From contig WIUZ02000015.1 of assembly GCA_015956445.1 (NCBI GenBank), positions 62,001-126,000 on the forward strand: a stretch of DNA of 64,000 nucleotides, in the 5' to 3' direction. The position numbers and the translations under genes are program-made. The notes under the pieces are model-generated. The model saw nothing but the letters and a program-made list of their open reading frames with translations. It ran no database searches and had not been told where the DNA came from. The stretch comes from Thelephora terrestris (taxonomy: Eukaryota > Basidiomycota > Agaricomycetes > Thelephorales > Thelephoraceae). Position 1 is the first letter of the stretch, and every line of letters begins with the position of its first letter. Shown one piece after another: positions 1 through 11,834 of the stretch.

Positions 1-1171
1 CGCTCCAGCAAACTTGATGAACTGTGGATGTTTGTTCGGCGTCGCCCTCGCCCCGTGAACAGATGCTTTGGCGTAGACAATTTCGGACATCCGCTTTGTC
101 TTCGCCAGGCGATCAGTAATTTTTTTTCTCCAGGACCATCCCGCACTAACAATAGCTGCGATCGAGTCAGATTATTTAAGCTCAGTGATCAGCCTTGCGG
201 TTCGATTGGATCAGTGGGTCCCCCGACAGATTTAAGCAGCCCATCGACCTGATCTACCGACAAATGATGTGGAATGGAACAGGAGCATTTGGGCCACCGT
301 TCACACCCCCTGTCCTTAGCAAGAGTGTCACTGCGAGAACCAAGGTGGGGCAATCGGGTCAAATACTATGAAACAATTTTCCGAAAAAAAAAAAAAAACC
401 GGGGCCACGTGGCACAGATGATCGACGGTGGGAATTTGGAAACGCTGGCAGGTCTCCGGAGGCTATTTCATAAGCAAATCGACCAAGTCCTTCGACTTCT
501 CTGCTAAAAATCCCAGCCGGCGGGTTGCTGATGTATGGGCCTATCTCATTCAGATTGTAAAAGCTTTCGGACCCCCACGGGGGTCCTTTGTTTGGGGTCG
601 GACAGGCTATTATCGCACGTCTCCTCTCGCCCCGCTTCGACCGCTGGCTTGCCTTCAGCATAGACTTCACTGGTTAATGCTACAAATGCGCGTACTACAG
701 TTGTTTTTCGCAATCATCCCGCGCGTGAGACCCTGCTACGCCTTTCATGGATGCTCTCTTCCCCAAACTGGTGCTGAATGTAGGGTGCCGTGCTGGCGAG
801 AGGGTCTCGGTCGTACCGCGCCCATAGTAAATAATATAGTATCTGCACTGCGTAATCACAAACCAAAAACCGGAAAATTTCGCCAATAATCTCGGCTACT
901 GGCACCGCGCGGTGACCGCGGAGAAACCAGAACTTTTCTACACATTCCTCCCCAGGAAGTCACTCGTAATTACGTGAGTTTCCCTCCCGCCACATGACGA
1001 TACCGCCAGTACCAGCCTGACCGTAACCCGTGATCAGAGCAATCGGCCGGCATCCCTGCCAGACTGAAACGAGGGTGGTAACTCCACTCGGGCATCAGGA
1101 CAACAAAAGCCCCTTCGGATCTACAGTATGCTTTCGATCCCGCTTCGTCGCTCCCACTGTCATCTCAAGAG
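1..1171. other. No recognisable gene
   Basis: The open frames here are short, overlap each other on both strands and show no domain I recognise. A run of A residues lies near 385-398, and an 18-base perfect hairpin (8-base arms, 2-base loop) lies at 569-586. The segment upstream of 1172 is the presumed promoter of the ornithine aminotransferase gene, but I see no convincing core element. Confidence 0.5.
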
Positions 1172-3143
1172 ATGACTCCAGTAGCTGCCACTACGACCCA
1201 ATCCTCTCCCCCGATGCTCAATTCGACCAGCATCATCGACCTCGAGCATCGTTATGCAGCTCACAAGTGAGTCACACCCCCGTTTCATCAATGTGATCCT
1301 TATGGGAGTCGTCGTCTAGTTATCATCCTCTTCCGATCGTCTTTGAGTCGGCAAAGGGAGCAAAGTAAGCTCATAAATCGCGCCCGCCGAGCGATATTCG
1401 AAGCCAAAGCTAATTTGCACTACTCGCTGTCAGGGTATGGGATCCTGAAGGCAAAGAGTATATCGATATGCTCTCGGCGTACTCGTGAGTGCATGTTGAC
1501 CATATATGTTACCCCTCACATCTCACGGAGAATTCTTCCGAAGTGCCGTCAATCAAGTCTGTTCAAAACAATCAGATTCTTAGACGCTTTCACTGACCAC
1601 AATTTAACAGGGCCACTGCCACCCAAGGCTTGTCAAAGCCTTGGTAGACCAAGCATCCAAATTAACCCTCTCATCGAGGGCATTTTATAATTCAAATTTC
1701 GGGCCGTTCGCCCAGAAGGTCACCGCCCTCTTCGGATACGACATGGTGCTGCCAATGAACACTGGTGCAGAAGCCGTAGAAACAGCCATAAAGCTCGCTC
1801 GTAAGTGGGCCTATGAGAAAAAGGGAGTCGAGCAAGGGAAAGCCATCGTCTTTAGTGCGGAGGGCAACTTTCACGGGCGGACTGTTGGGGTCATCAGGTG
1901 AACAGATCCCGTGCGCTGCACTGGTTTATGACTTCTGATCCTATTCGCTTTCGCCGTCCAGTATGAGCACAGACCCTGACAGTCGGGGAGGTTTCGGACC
2001 TTACTTGCCAGGTGTTGGACCCACCTTCGTCGACGCTGACTCAAAGGAGAGGTTAATCCGATTTGGTGTAATCGAGGATCTCGAGGTCGCCCTGGAAATC
2101 CACGGAAAGAACACCGCTGCATTCTTGATTGAGCCGATCCAGGGTGAAGCCGGGTATTTTCCAGTCTTCTCGCACATGTTGACCGTCCGTTATTCTAACT
2201 CCTCCACCCAGAATAATCATTCCTCCAGCAGGATACCTCCAGAAAGTCCGGGAGTTGTGCACAAAGCACAACGTTTTATTTATTTGTGATGAGATTCAGA
2301 CCGTAAGATCAGCTTTTGCATCTCCGAGGTCGTATTAATCATGCTTTTCCCACAGGGTTTGTGTCGAACTGGAAAGCTACTGGCCATTTATCACGAGAAC
2401 GTTCGCCCTGATGTGGTTCTACTCGGGAAGGCGCTCTCCGGTGGCAGTGAGTGAAAGCCCCCTGATCATATGTATTCTCTCCAAGGAAAAACCTCGTCCC
2501 CAGTGTATCCCGTGTCTGCAGTGTTGGCGGATGAAGAGGTCATGCTCTGCATCAAACCCAATGAACACGGAAGCACATTTGGAGGGTAATGTATCTTTTC
2601 AACACTATTAGGCTCCGCTTTCATACTACGAAACACCTTCAGGAACTCGTTGGCGTGCGCGGTTGCCACCACTGCGCTCGACGTCCTTCTTGATGAGCAG
2701 TTGGCCGAACGCGCTGAAGTCCTCGGGGAGAAGTTCCGTTTTGACGTTCTCGCGTTGAACTCTCCGCTCGTCAAGGAGGTCAGAGGACGCGGGTTGTTGA
2801 ACGCAGTGGTCGTGGATGAGTCGAAGAGTACCCGGGGTAGGACTGCTAGGCAGCTTTGCCTCTTGTTGAAAGATAGGGGTGTGCTCGCAAAGCCCACCCA
2901 CGTCAACGTGTACGATCTCATCTTTTCACCCATCAGTGAGATTTTTTTCACACATCATCTCTCTATCTAGCATTCGGTTTACCCCGCCGCTGGTTATCGA
3001 AGAGGCTGATCTCCAGAAGTGCGTCAAAATCATTGGGGAGGCTCTCAACGATCTGGACTCGGTAAGTACCGGATTTGACGGCCACCCACAAATAATCTGG
3101 GCTCACGGACTCCTAGCTTGAAGATATCCCCGGTGAGGCTTAG
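1172..3143 (+). CDS. Ornithine aminotransferase (PLP-dependent), 12 exons
   Basis: Ornithine delta-aminotransferase moves the delta-amino group of ornithine to 2-oxoglutarate, giving glutamate semialdehyde in arginine catabolism; it is the family of yeast CAR2. Exons by splice sites: 1172-1266, 1320-1364, 1434-1484, 1544-1556, 1611-1897, 1962-2153, 2212-2302, 2356-2446, 2504-2585, 2643-2909, 2971-3061, 3117-3143. They total 1332 bases and 443 residues, the usual family length, and every junction keeps frame. Visible motifs are [13 protein letters not shown] near the N terminus, [40 protein letters not shown] with the cofactor-binding Asp near residue 254, and LLGKALSGG with the Schiff-base Lys near 283, then [15 protein letters not shown]. 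The ATG at 1172 begins [10 protein letters not shown] directly before the conserved [10 protein letters not shown]. Exon 4 is only 13 bases. No targeting sequence is obvious, in line with a cytosolic enzyme. Confidence 0.95.
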
Positions 3144-4106
3144 GACGGGGACCGATGCGATTAACGCGTTTTTTAATCCACTTATAGTTGCTTGAGCTCC
3201 AAGACTGTCTACCGCTCATCCGCCCATATTGGAATACCACTAATCTCTTCGGAGTCGTGGAGCGAGGCGGCATGATGTGTAGGAAGTCTTGTGCCAGTGT
3301 GTATTTACGAGGTGCCAAATTTTTGTATACAAAAAGGCTAGATGTTAGTGTACCCGCAATGAGACCCTTAGCCACTGTAACTAAGCTCCTGGTTGGCAAG
3401 AGGGAATCCATGCTTGATCCAGGTTTCCGCGCTCTTTGGCATCTGGAAATGTTTCAAACAAAAAAATCAGAATTCACAGCCCCGTCGTTGTGCATCATGT
3501 CCCAATACTGGTCCTGTCCGAAGAGCCAGATAAGTGCAGCGGAAGTAAGAACGCAAACGTGGTTACTAGTTTCCCAGCAACCGACGATATCATATGAGCG
3601 ACAAGCTGCAGCCGTGCGTGACGTCTCCGGTACCCTCAACAGGTGTCGAAGTTGGCAAACAATTGATAACATTCCGAAAAGTATAGAAGGATAGATAGCA
3701 TACACATAGGAGGGAGCACAGTACGGACGGGTGAGCATAGCAAAAGTCGAAGGAAAAGAAAAACCAAGGGCGGGATAGAACGGAATCGGGGCATGTCGGA
3801 TGGGCGGGGAACAGATCTTAAGCTTGGATTGAATCGCTCGTAGGAACGGGTGTATGGAAAGCAACGACGAACACGAAGTGTAGGCCAGGGGAGGAATGTG
3901 AAGGGGAGGCGCCGCTGCGTGGAATAATTCAGATCAGGAAACGGAGGTGGAGGAATATATAGGGGCGGGCAACAGAACAGGCAGAGGATGAGGAAAACTG
4001 AAAACAGTATAGCGGACAGAACGGTATAGCGGCATGTAGGGGACGTGAAGTGGTAAGATTGTCGTCGTTGTTGCTGGAATCAACCAGAGACGTGAAGTCC
4101 GCCGTT
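3144..4106. other. Intergenic, convergent gene ends
   Basis: This stretch lies between the 3' end of the ornithine aminotransferase gene and the 3' end of the RD-repeat gene on the opposite strand. The open frames are unsupported and no domain is seen. The frame opposite 3929-4106 is simply the RD-repeat frame read past its likely last intron. Confidence 0.5.
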
Positions 4107-5630
4107 CTACACACAAATCTATGAGCTATACGCAAGAGCGGTCGAACGGAAGGACTCACAAGGTGATCCGAAACCGACAACGCGTCGGGGTCATCCCTAG
4201 CTCTATGTTGGCTCTCATGAAGGCTTGCAGCGTCGTGGAAGTCACCCCCAGCGTCACCTCCGTGATGACTACCCTCGCGCATCGACGCCTGGTCGTGGCC
4301 ACCCGGAGACTTCTCCTGTGGGTCTTCGCGTTTCTTTCTGTCGTGTTCCCTGTCCCTGTCCCTGTCCCTATCCCTGTCCCTGTCGCGATCCCGCCGCTCT
4401 CGGTCGCGTCGGTGTCTCCTGCGGCCTTCCGAATCTTCATCATCATCATACTTTTTGTGGGACGATCGGTGCCGATGAGAAGATCCGTTGCGATGATCTT
4501 CATCTTTGTGTCTCGAGGAGTGTTCACGTTCGCGGGAGCCTTCGCGGTATCGACTGCTGTGGTGCCTTTCTGGACCTCCAAGGTCGCGACGCGAGGAAGG
4601 AGGGTATCGACGGTCATCATACGAGTGAGATTTCTCGTGTCGTCTGCTGCTACGGGATGGATCCGAGCCTCTATCGCGATCACGGTCTCTGTCCCTATCC
4701 CTGTCTCGGTCGCGATCTCGATTGCGATGAGAGGAAGACCTGTGCGGCTGGTCGTAGTGGTCTCCACCTTCTCTGGAAGGAAGTCTGTTGTTGTGCGTTT
4801 GGGGTACCTGATAGTTGTCGTATCCTCTCTTACTGGACGTGCTTCCGTGTCTCTTGAGCAATTTCGAAGGAGATGCAGGTTCTTGGTGGTACTGAGAGTG
4901 GTGAGCGTCTTGGCCGGTAGGTGAGACGCCTTGCCTAGGGTGCCGCTCCTCGTTGGATTCTAAGGAACCTTCATGAGGCACGACAGGTGGAGTTGGGGGA
5001 GGGGACTTCTTTTTGTTAGATTTGAATAGCCCTCCGAATAAGCCTCGCCTTCTTGGCTCTGGTTGAGGTAGGGAGTGATGGGGGTGTTGAGAATCATCCG
5101 TTGGTGAACGCGGAGGTGCGTCAATCTGTCGGAGGTGATGACCTTGCATGTATCCATCGACGGTCCCGTTATGTGCGTATCCATTGTTGTTCCTTCGACT
5201 GACGTTGAGTCGTCGCTTCCGGTCACTTTCCGTCTTGTAGTACTAACGCACAAAAAACGCGTGAATATCGAGGAAATGATTAAAATCGGATGAATTACGA
5301 CGGACTATGACTTTTTCGTGAAGTGCTTTGGCCGCTTTCTTGTCAGCCTTATGTTTTGGGTATTTCCCTTTTTGTGGTAGAACGTCTTCCGGTGGCGGTT
5401 CCCCAGCTCTTTCGAGCCTGTAGAAGAGGAAGAAGGGGTGAGAAAGAAAGGAAGAGAGACGAACAAACGAAATATTACTCTTCCAGTTCCTGTTGGCTGT
5501 ATTCCTTCCTCTCGAAGTCGTCTTCGTCGAACGGTTCCCACTGATCGAGAATTTCCTGTGTAGCAGCAGCGAGCATGTTCTTCATCGCTGCTTCGACCGA
5601 CGCGCTCTTGCCAGACCATATGGGACTCAT
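4107..5630 (-). CDS. RS/RD-repeat-rich protein, unknown function
   Basis: Not recognised as a named family. My model has four exons on the minus strand: 5479-5630, 5306-5417, 4160-5242, and a 12-base last exon 4107-4118. The total is 1359 bases, 452 residues, in frame throughout. The lower edge of exon 2 (donor GTCCGT) and the last exon are the least certain points. The N terminus (MSPIWSGKSASVEAAMKN) is acidic and helical, with WEPFDEDDFEREEYSQQELEE. A Pro-rich stretch follows (KSPPPTPPVVP), then two long alternating Arg-Asp tracts and many His/Ser/Arg-rich segments with KKYDDDEDSEGRRRHRRD between them. Such RD/RS low-complexity tails occur in splicing and RNA-associated nuclear proteins, but no RRM or other globular domain is visible, so the role is only a guess. 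The tracts derive from a hexamer repeat (CCTGTC on the plus strand, about 4346-4386). Confidence 0.7.
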
Positions 5631-8624
5631 AGTGCTTCGTCTTGATCGACTGTCGCCGTCGTCGTCGTAGGGGTGAGTGAAGATAACCGAAAGAAGTGTG
5701 GACCTGCCTGACTGGGAAACAATGTGAAAAGCCTCACACTCCCCTCGTGGCTTATGATGTCATCCCTCTTTGCGTTTTCTTCGACTAGCAGAAGCTCAGA
5801 ACGTCCGAGAGTGTACGTATCTTTGCCTGGTGTCCGATCCACGTGTGGGATTCGTCGTTCTTTGATCACCTAAAACCCTGGACGGTTTGTGCCTCAGTCT
5901 CTCTCTCAATAACACCGCTCGCCTATCTAACCCCATCGGTGTGCATTCAGCGTCCCCTCGACCCTGATGGGTATGGGTATGGGGACGCCCATGAGGCTTT
6001 TTCGTGTCCCAGCAAGGATGGGTGCGCGCACGTAAAGCTACGGCCGGTCTTCAGGCGATACTATGTCACTGCCCCTAGCTTAGGGTCACGTTCCGTTCCA
6101 GCCCGCACGATGACCGCATCCTTTTCGGTAAGACAAATTACGGGACAACCCAAGGACACCCACCCTTTTTCGGACGACCACGCACGTCCAGATGCACAAC
6201 AGGCGTCTGTCGGTCTACCTCCATCCGAACGCAATGCTCCCCGTCCATCGTGTCGCCCGACATCGTCCAAAGGTATGACAATTCAATTAGAAGCCATGTT
6301 GTTATTAACAGCGACAGCCGTTTAGGACTGATTCTGAGTGGAGTGTCGGACATTCCTCAAAAGAATCCGACAGGGCTAATTCTCTAGCTGACGCAGGTGC
6401 ATCACCCCTGCATTCAACCAACCGAACCTTAATCGTGGTAGAGAACTGCCTCCTGGACGTCACACACACGCCGCTGTTTGAACGACAGCTTCGGGGAGGG
6501 TTTCCCCAAGGTTTCCCACACCCGGGGCCAGCGCTGGTAAAATATCACCCCTTAATGGAAGAATTTCGTCTGATATTACAAGCTCAGTCCTAAAAACGGC
6601 TGAACAAGTCTGAAAATTTAAGTCAGGTTACGAACGTGGGCGCCTATTGAAAGGCAGTCTGAATCGTGGTCGATCTCGGTAATTTAATTCCAGCAGTAGT
6701 TTCATCTTCTCCGGTGCGGTGGGGATCAGCTGAACATCGGGAAAAAATAATGGGCCAAGGTTTCCCCTCGAGCCACGGAAGCAGGTTCCTACCTTTTCTT
6801 GTTTTGCGAGGGCAAAAAAGCCTGTTGCACATTGCGGTTCACTAGTTTACGGGCAAGGATAGGAGCGCTCTCGTTCTCGAAAATCAGCATCGCTCACACC
6901 GGTCGTGTTCACTTTTCAAGAAAAGACTTGCGAGTGGTATCGAGTCGGAGTGTTCCCCGCTTGCTTGGATGCGGTGCAAGTTTCGCCGTTCAGATATGTA
7001 TGATCAATTATCCCGGCCACGAGCTAAGTACATGAAACTCCGGCCGTCAAAACGTCCTGGGAAGTGGGCAAACGACTCGGGCGGGGAATGCACTCGGACA
7101 GACCGGACGCATAGTCTCTCCTGTTGTATCGCGTGCTAAAGCACAGTATTTCTCAAGAACCAGTTTTTTGACTGGTCAAAATACATATGATGACGTTTAG
7201 CAGACTCACGTAGAGCCGCGCATGCCTGTTGGCCGAAGAGATACCCAGGAAAGCCGCAGTCCGACGAAGGGAAAAGCAACCCCTCTGCAAGGAGCGACAT
7301 ACTTGCGTCTACGCGGCATAATTGTATGCCAACTCACCTCTCATAAAGATCTCACCTCCCGGTAGTCTGGTGATCATTTCCCTAAGCCAGACTGGGAGTT
7401 GAAGGCTACTCGGCCGATTTATGTTCCAGGTTCCAAGACACTTCACTATCCCGAATGCGTATGCGTAACAAGGGACATAGGAAGCGGCCATTGACCCCGC
7501 TCATAGGTCGTGGCTGTTGGTAGGCGGTGAGAAGTTTCTGGTGATCGATCACCGGCACCAGCGGCAGACCATCCGCTCACACGCACGACGGAATGCCGAA
7601 CAATTCCTGTCCACAACCCCGAGCCCCGCACAGCTGAGGGATCATTTAGGTTCCAAAGTCACGTCGGTTGCGATGCCAAGGGAAGAAGCCGCATGAGTTT
7701 GCCATGCTCGCTCACAATTGTCACCCTCGTTCATCAGACTTCTGTTGCCTGTAAGGAAAGTATCCAAGCTCAAGATCCACCTCACCGGCGTTCGCGCAGA
7801 GTCAGTTTGGGATGGATCTGCGTGATGGTCTTCAAACGTGATTCTCTAGGTCGAACGGGGGCTCCCCTCATCTAGGTAACGTGTAGGATATTGGGATTAA
7901 TTCAACCTATGCACATTACAATTGTCCGCCGTACAGTCGGCTCTGCAGTCGACGGGGTAGACAGCTCGTGTCCCGCGGGTAAGAGCGTTTACGGGTGCGC
8001 CATATTGATGGGATGTTGCGGATTAGCTGCGAGATCGTAAGGCTACGCAGTCAGATTTGGCAGACTTACGGACTGCCTCCCCAACGAGTTGTGTGGTCCG
8101 AACGTTTATTGAACCCTTTCGAGGTTTCATCTCTACTCCATGGCGGCTACATCAGCCGATATTTTTACCACCCCGTTGTTTGAGCTCTGGCTTTTCTCGT
8201 CTGTCAAATATGACGTAGGCCACAAGCTGACAAACTGAAACAAGTGCAAGGGTCTCTCGGGAGCGTCGTGCGACCCTTGGTCGGTGCCCATCTGCTAGGC
8301 CAGATCCCGGCGTGATTAAATTCAGATGCGTTCGTCGCTATCTGAAGACATCGGACAGAAAAGGCACGAAAGCCGTCAAACCTGTCGCTCCATCACGCCT
8401 CCCGTTCTCACACGGAATTCAAAACTACTTACGAGCATCACCTCCTGGGTTAGCAGACTTCATGAGTGATGCGCATCTTATTACGATGATGGAAGCAGAG
8501 TCACTAAATAGGGTACCGTACATATAAGGCTACAACACACGAATTATAATAGATATGGGGTCGTCTGGGGATCGTGGTCTCATATCAAAGCGGTTATAGA
8601 GGTGAGATTAACCCGAGAGCGCGG
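5631..8624. other. Gene-free stretch
   Basis: About 3 kb between the divergent start of the RD-repeat gene and the 3' end of Myb gene 1. Both strands hold only short open frames without domain signatures, and I see no repeats with the rest of the window. The few hundred bases above 5630 are the likely promoter of the RD-repeat gene. Confidence 0.5.
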
Positions 8625-10126
8625 TCAGCAGAAATGGAGAAAGGGGGAGTACAGGAGCTCAGAATCGTTAGAAGCTTGGGTCGGGTGACGGATCAAACAG
8701 TTCGGGGAAGTGGAGTCAAGGTCTTGCGAATGATGGGCTCGATGAAAGAATTTGCCAGAGTTTACGAATGTGTCATTGTCGTGCTGCCACCAAGAGTCAC
8801 GACATGGACGGCAGGGATCAACCTGGGCCAATATCGGCAAATCGACACAGTTCTGCGGGGACTGAGACTCGGTAGCCTGTGTAAACTGAGGGTGGGGGCA
8901 CAAAGCGATCCACCTGGGGAACATTGGATCCGGCTCGGGCAGGGTGGAGAGAGGCTGCGAAGGGAAAACCCTCCACGGGTCCTCATCATATATGTGGGGC
9001 TGTACAAAGTGTGGGTGAGGAGGTGTGTCCCACACGGGAGGAGAAGGCGATGTTGGATGAGAGTAGTTGATCTGGTCTGGGATGTAAGAACCCGTCGACA
9101 CAAAGGGAGAGCACAGTCGATTTGAGGTGGGCGCAATGTGGAAGTTGTCGTCGACTTCTTGGACGGAAGGGGCGGATACAGACGTGGCGTGGTGGGATTT
9201 GTTGATGCCTCGGTCTAAGTAGGAGACACTGGGAGGTGGAATCGGAGAGGGGGGGTCCCTTGGGCTTCCAGACGACACAGAATTTTCTTCGAAAGGATTG
9301 GTGGTATTCTTGTTCAGGGGCTGTCAACTAAAGGCAGCAGGCGGAGGGAATAATCATGCGTACCACGGCTGTAGAGTCCAGCGGCAGTCCAGTCGTGGTA
9401 ACCTCCTTGTCGACGCCAATATCCTCCCTCACGATCGCCTTGGCAGCCTTGCGGGCGGCAGCGACAGCCCTACGTCTTGCTCTGACCAAACTTTGCACTC
9501 GGTTACGGCAATGCACAGGAGGGCGTCCTTGAAAAAGAGAAGCGAGATCCTTCCAGCGTTTTCCAATCTTCTCATATGTCTCCATCAGGAGCTCGTCTTC
9601 CTCTTCTGTCCATGGCCTGCGTGAGATGGAAGGATCGAGGTTCTCTCTCCAGCGTTTTGCACATTGGTCGTCGGTGCGCCCGGGAAGCACCTTAGCGACC
9701 TGGAACCATTGAGGACCGCAAGTCTCGACGGCGGTGATCAAGAGAACGTCTTCCTCCTTAGTCCAACGACCTGGGGTGAGAATCAGCCGTCAGCGCGCCA
9801 GTAGAAACAGTGAGAGTGAGCTTACCCTTACGGAGAGTTGGATCTAATGAATGAATCCAACGCTTGCGGCATGACTTGCTGTTGCGACTGGGAAAACAGG
9901 CAGAGACTTGGCTCCAAACGATGACGGGCCCACCTGGAATGAAGTTTAGCACACGAGCCTCAAAGCGGAGAAACGCAGGTGACGGACATCGTTCAATCGC
10001 CGACAACAAAATTTTGTCCTCTTCCGGAGTCCACCTAGCAAAAGAATCAGCGGTGTGGATCTATTATCGGTCCCCAAGTAGCGCGCACCTATTTTCTGGT
10101 TGTCTCTCTCTCGCGGAATGAAGCAT
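8625..10126 (-). CDS. Three-repeat Myb/SANT DNA-binding protein (copy 1)
   Basis: Putative nuclear transcription factor. My five-exon model is 10089-10126, 9988-10034, 9826-9933, 9364-9770, 8625-9320, which sums to 1296 bases and 431 residues in frame. It starts MLHSARERQPENR and runs straight into the first Myb repeat (WTPEEDKILLSAIERCGP, then VIVWSQVSACF, CRKRWIHSLDPTLRKG). The second repeat is GRWTKEED...FQVAKVLPGRTDDQ, CAKRWRENLDP, and the third is RPWTEEEDELLMETYEKIGK, RWKDLASLFQGRPPVHCRNR. The repeat tryptophans are present. The rest is a Ser/Pro/His-rich tail with no domain. Intron 2 starts with the rare donor GTCCGT; splicing it out is what restores the first repeat. It is paralogous to the gene at 31.0-32.7 kb, which has the same repeat order and the same VHCRNR ending of repeat 3. 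Targets are unknown. Confidence 0.87.
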
Positions 10127-11834
10127 GAGGGGGTAGGGGTGGGGTAGCGCAGACTAGGCGAAGAAGCGGACCGAACGGGAACGGGTTCATATAAGTGTTC
10201 TATGCCCGCCTCGTGACGTTTGGAAATGATTGGCGTTTAGATCTGGAAACTAGCAGGGCTTACACACCCATAACGGAAAGCCGTTGTGGGGGATCCTTCT
10301 AGTGATGGGACCTCGCCCCGATCGGTGCATTCAGACGTGACGGCCATTCCGTGGGTTTCACAGCCCTGCAACCTTACCGTGATGTGGTCCCAGATAAAAC
10401 GGGTGACCACTTAAAGAGACCTGTCCCCCATCTTACCGATCGGGTTTCGAATATAAACACGTGAGAAAACCTTCACGTATGGTCGACGAGAATATACTGT
10501 GCCTTTCCTTGGGCAATTGAGAGGTACACGGAGTAGTCTTACGAGAGACCCCCGTACGAATGCTCTTTGCAGTGCGAGAGGGTATCACATAGCCATCTGG
10601 TTCGGGTTGTCTCGAGCGAATGTTTGGGCCATCCGAATTTGTACAAGTGCTCGATCTTCGTTCCGTTCTTGGCTCGGCGGGAGCGGACACCGGGTGTTTC
10701 AAGTATTGATTCCGTTTCCGAAACCTTGGCGGCGCGGGAAGCGTGGCACCACTGTACGGTCAGAAGGGAAGCATTGATCCCTCCTCAAAAGACCACCCGG
10801 TCTCTACAAGGGGCATGGGTGAGGTGAATTGATACTGACGAAAGTCTCCTACGAGCACTTCATGAAATCAGCTTCGTTGATTTACGCTCCGATTCCCTTT
10901 GGTATGAGAAAAGCATCCATCCATGTCTCGTAACGGCGCCAGTCTGACCAGTGGCTGTCTGTGGCTGTATGAAATGATGCCATTCAGAAAGCAACAGTTT
11001 GAGGGGTAACCGGAACTTTCCTGGCGACAAAGTCCTTCATGTATGATTTTTTTTCCATATATGTTATCAGGGTCGTGTCTGTGGGTGTCCCGCCACATTA
11101 CTCCGGAGGTATGTCTCAATCAGCGCTACAAAACCAAGGAAGGTCCCTCTATCGATAGATCCAGAACTTGCTCGAGAGGGTGATTCACTCCTCTACCGAG
11201 GAAACGGGTCAAAGGCGTGTTGTCGCAAGCTCGATGTTGGTCTCAGGCTCCTATCGCCGAACGCGCTTATCAGCCCCCATCGATTCGCTCGCGTCTTGAC
11301 GACATGCATTCTAGAGCCCAAAACAATGGCATACCGCGGCGTCCTTGCCCTCGTGTGCTTGTCCTCGGCGGGAAAGCCTTTCGGTTGTTGGAAAGAAAGA
11401 TGTAGGTCCGGAGAGCTGTTGCCGATGGATTTGCCACGGTACCCATAACTCGAGAAGGTTTGTATACCGCTGTCATACGCATGATTTTACGATGCCCCTC
11501 GGGGAGGCTGGGCGGCAAATACGTGGGAACCTTGCTTCAGACTCATACGGTCTCTACGGCCAGCTGCAATCAAACAGCAGTAGCTCCAAGCACCAAGACA
11601 CAGAGTAGGAGTGGCGGTACATCCTCGACTTAGAGAACACCAGAGCGAGGAGTGTTACGATGAGGCGCTCCCCCCATCCTGGCGAACGGCTAGTTCCTGG
11701 GGGTATTGCGCAGAGCACCAGGCGGCAATTTCCGGCGTTGCCGGTCCGGTCCGCATCCCGAACGGAGGGCCTAACGGCGCCAAAGGGCTGATTATCATCG
11801 CGACTACATCCTATCTGGAAGCGCGCAAGAGTCG
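10127..11834. other. Intergenic, promoter side of AKR copy A
   Basis: No supported gene. The first few hundred bases are the upstream region of Myb gene 1. The last 130 bases or so (about 11700-11834) resemble 14360-14495 in front of the second aldo-keto reductase (shared GGCGGCAATTTCCGG and CGAACGGAGG), showing that the tandem duplication included the proximal 5' flank. Confidence 0.55.

Noticed and set aside
4121-4924. 267-codon open frame on the plus strand, Val/Arg-rich
   Set aside because: It is antisense to the RD-repeat exon and kept open by the same hexamer repeats; the minus strand has a coherent four-exon gene.
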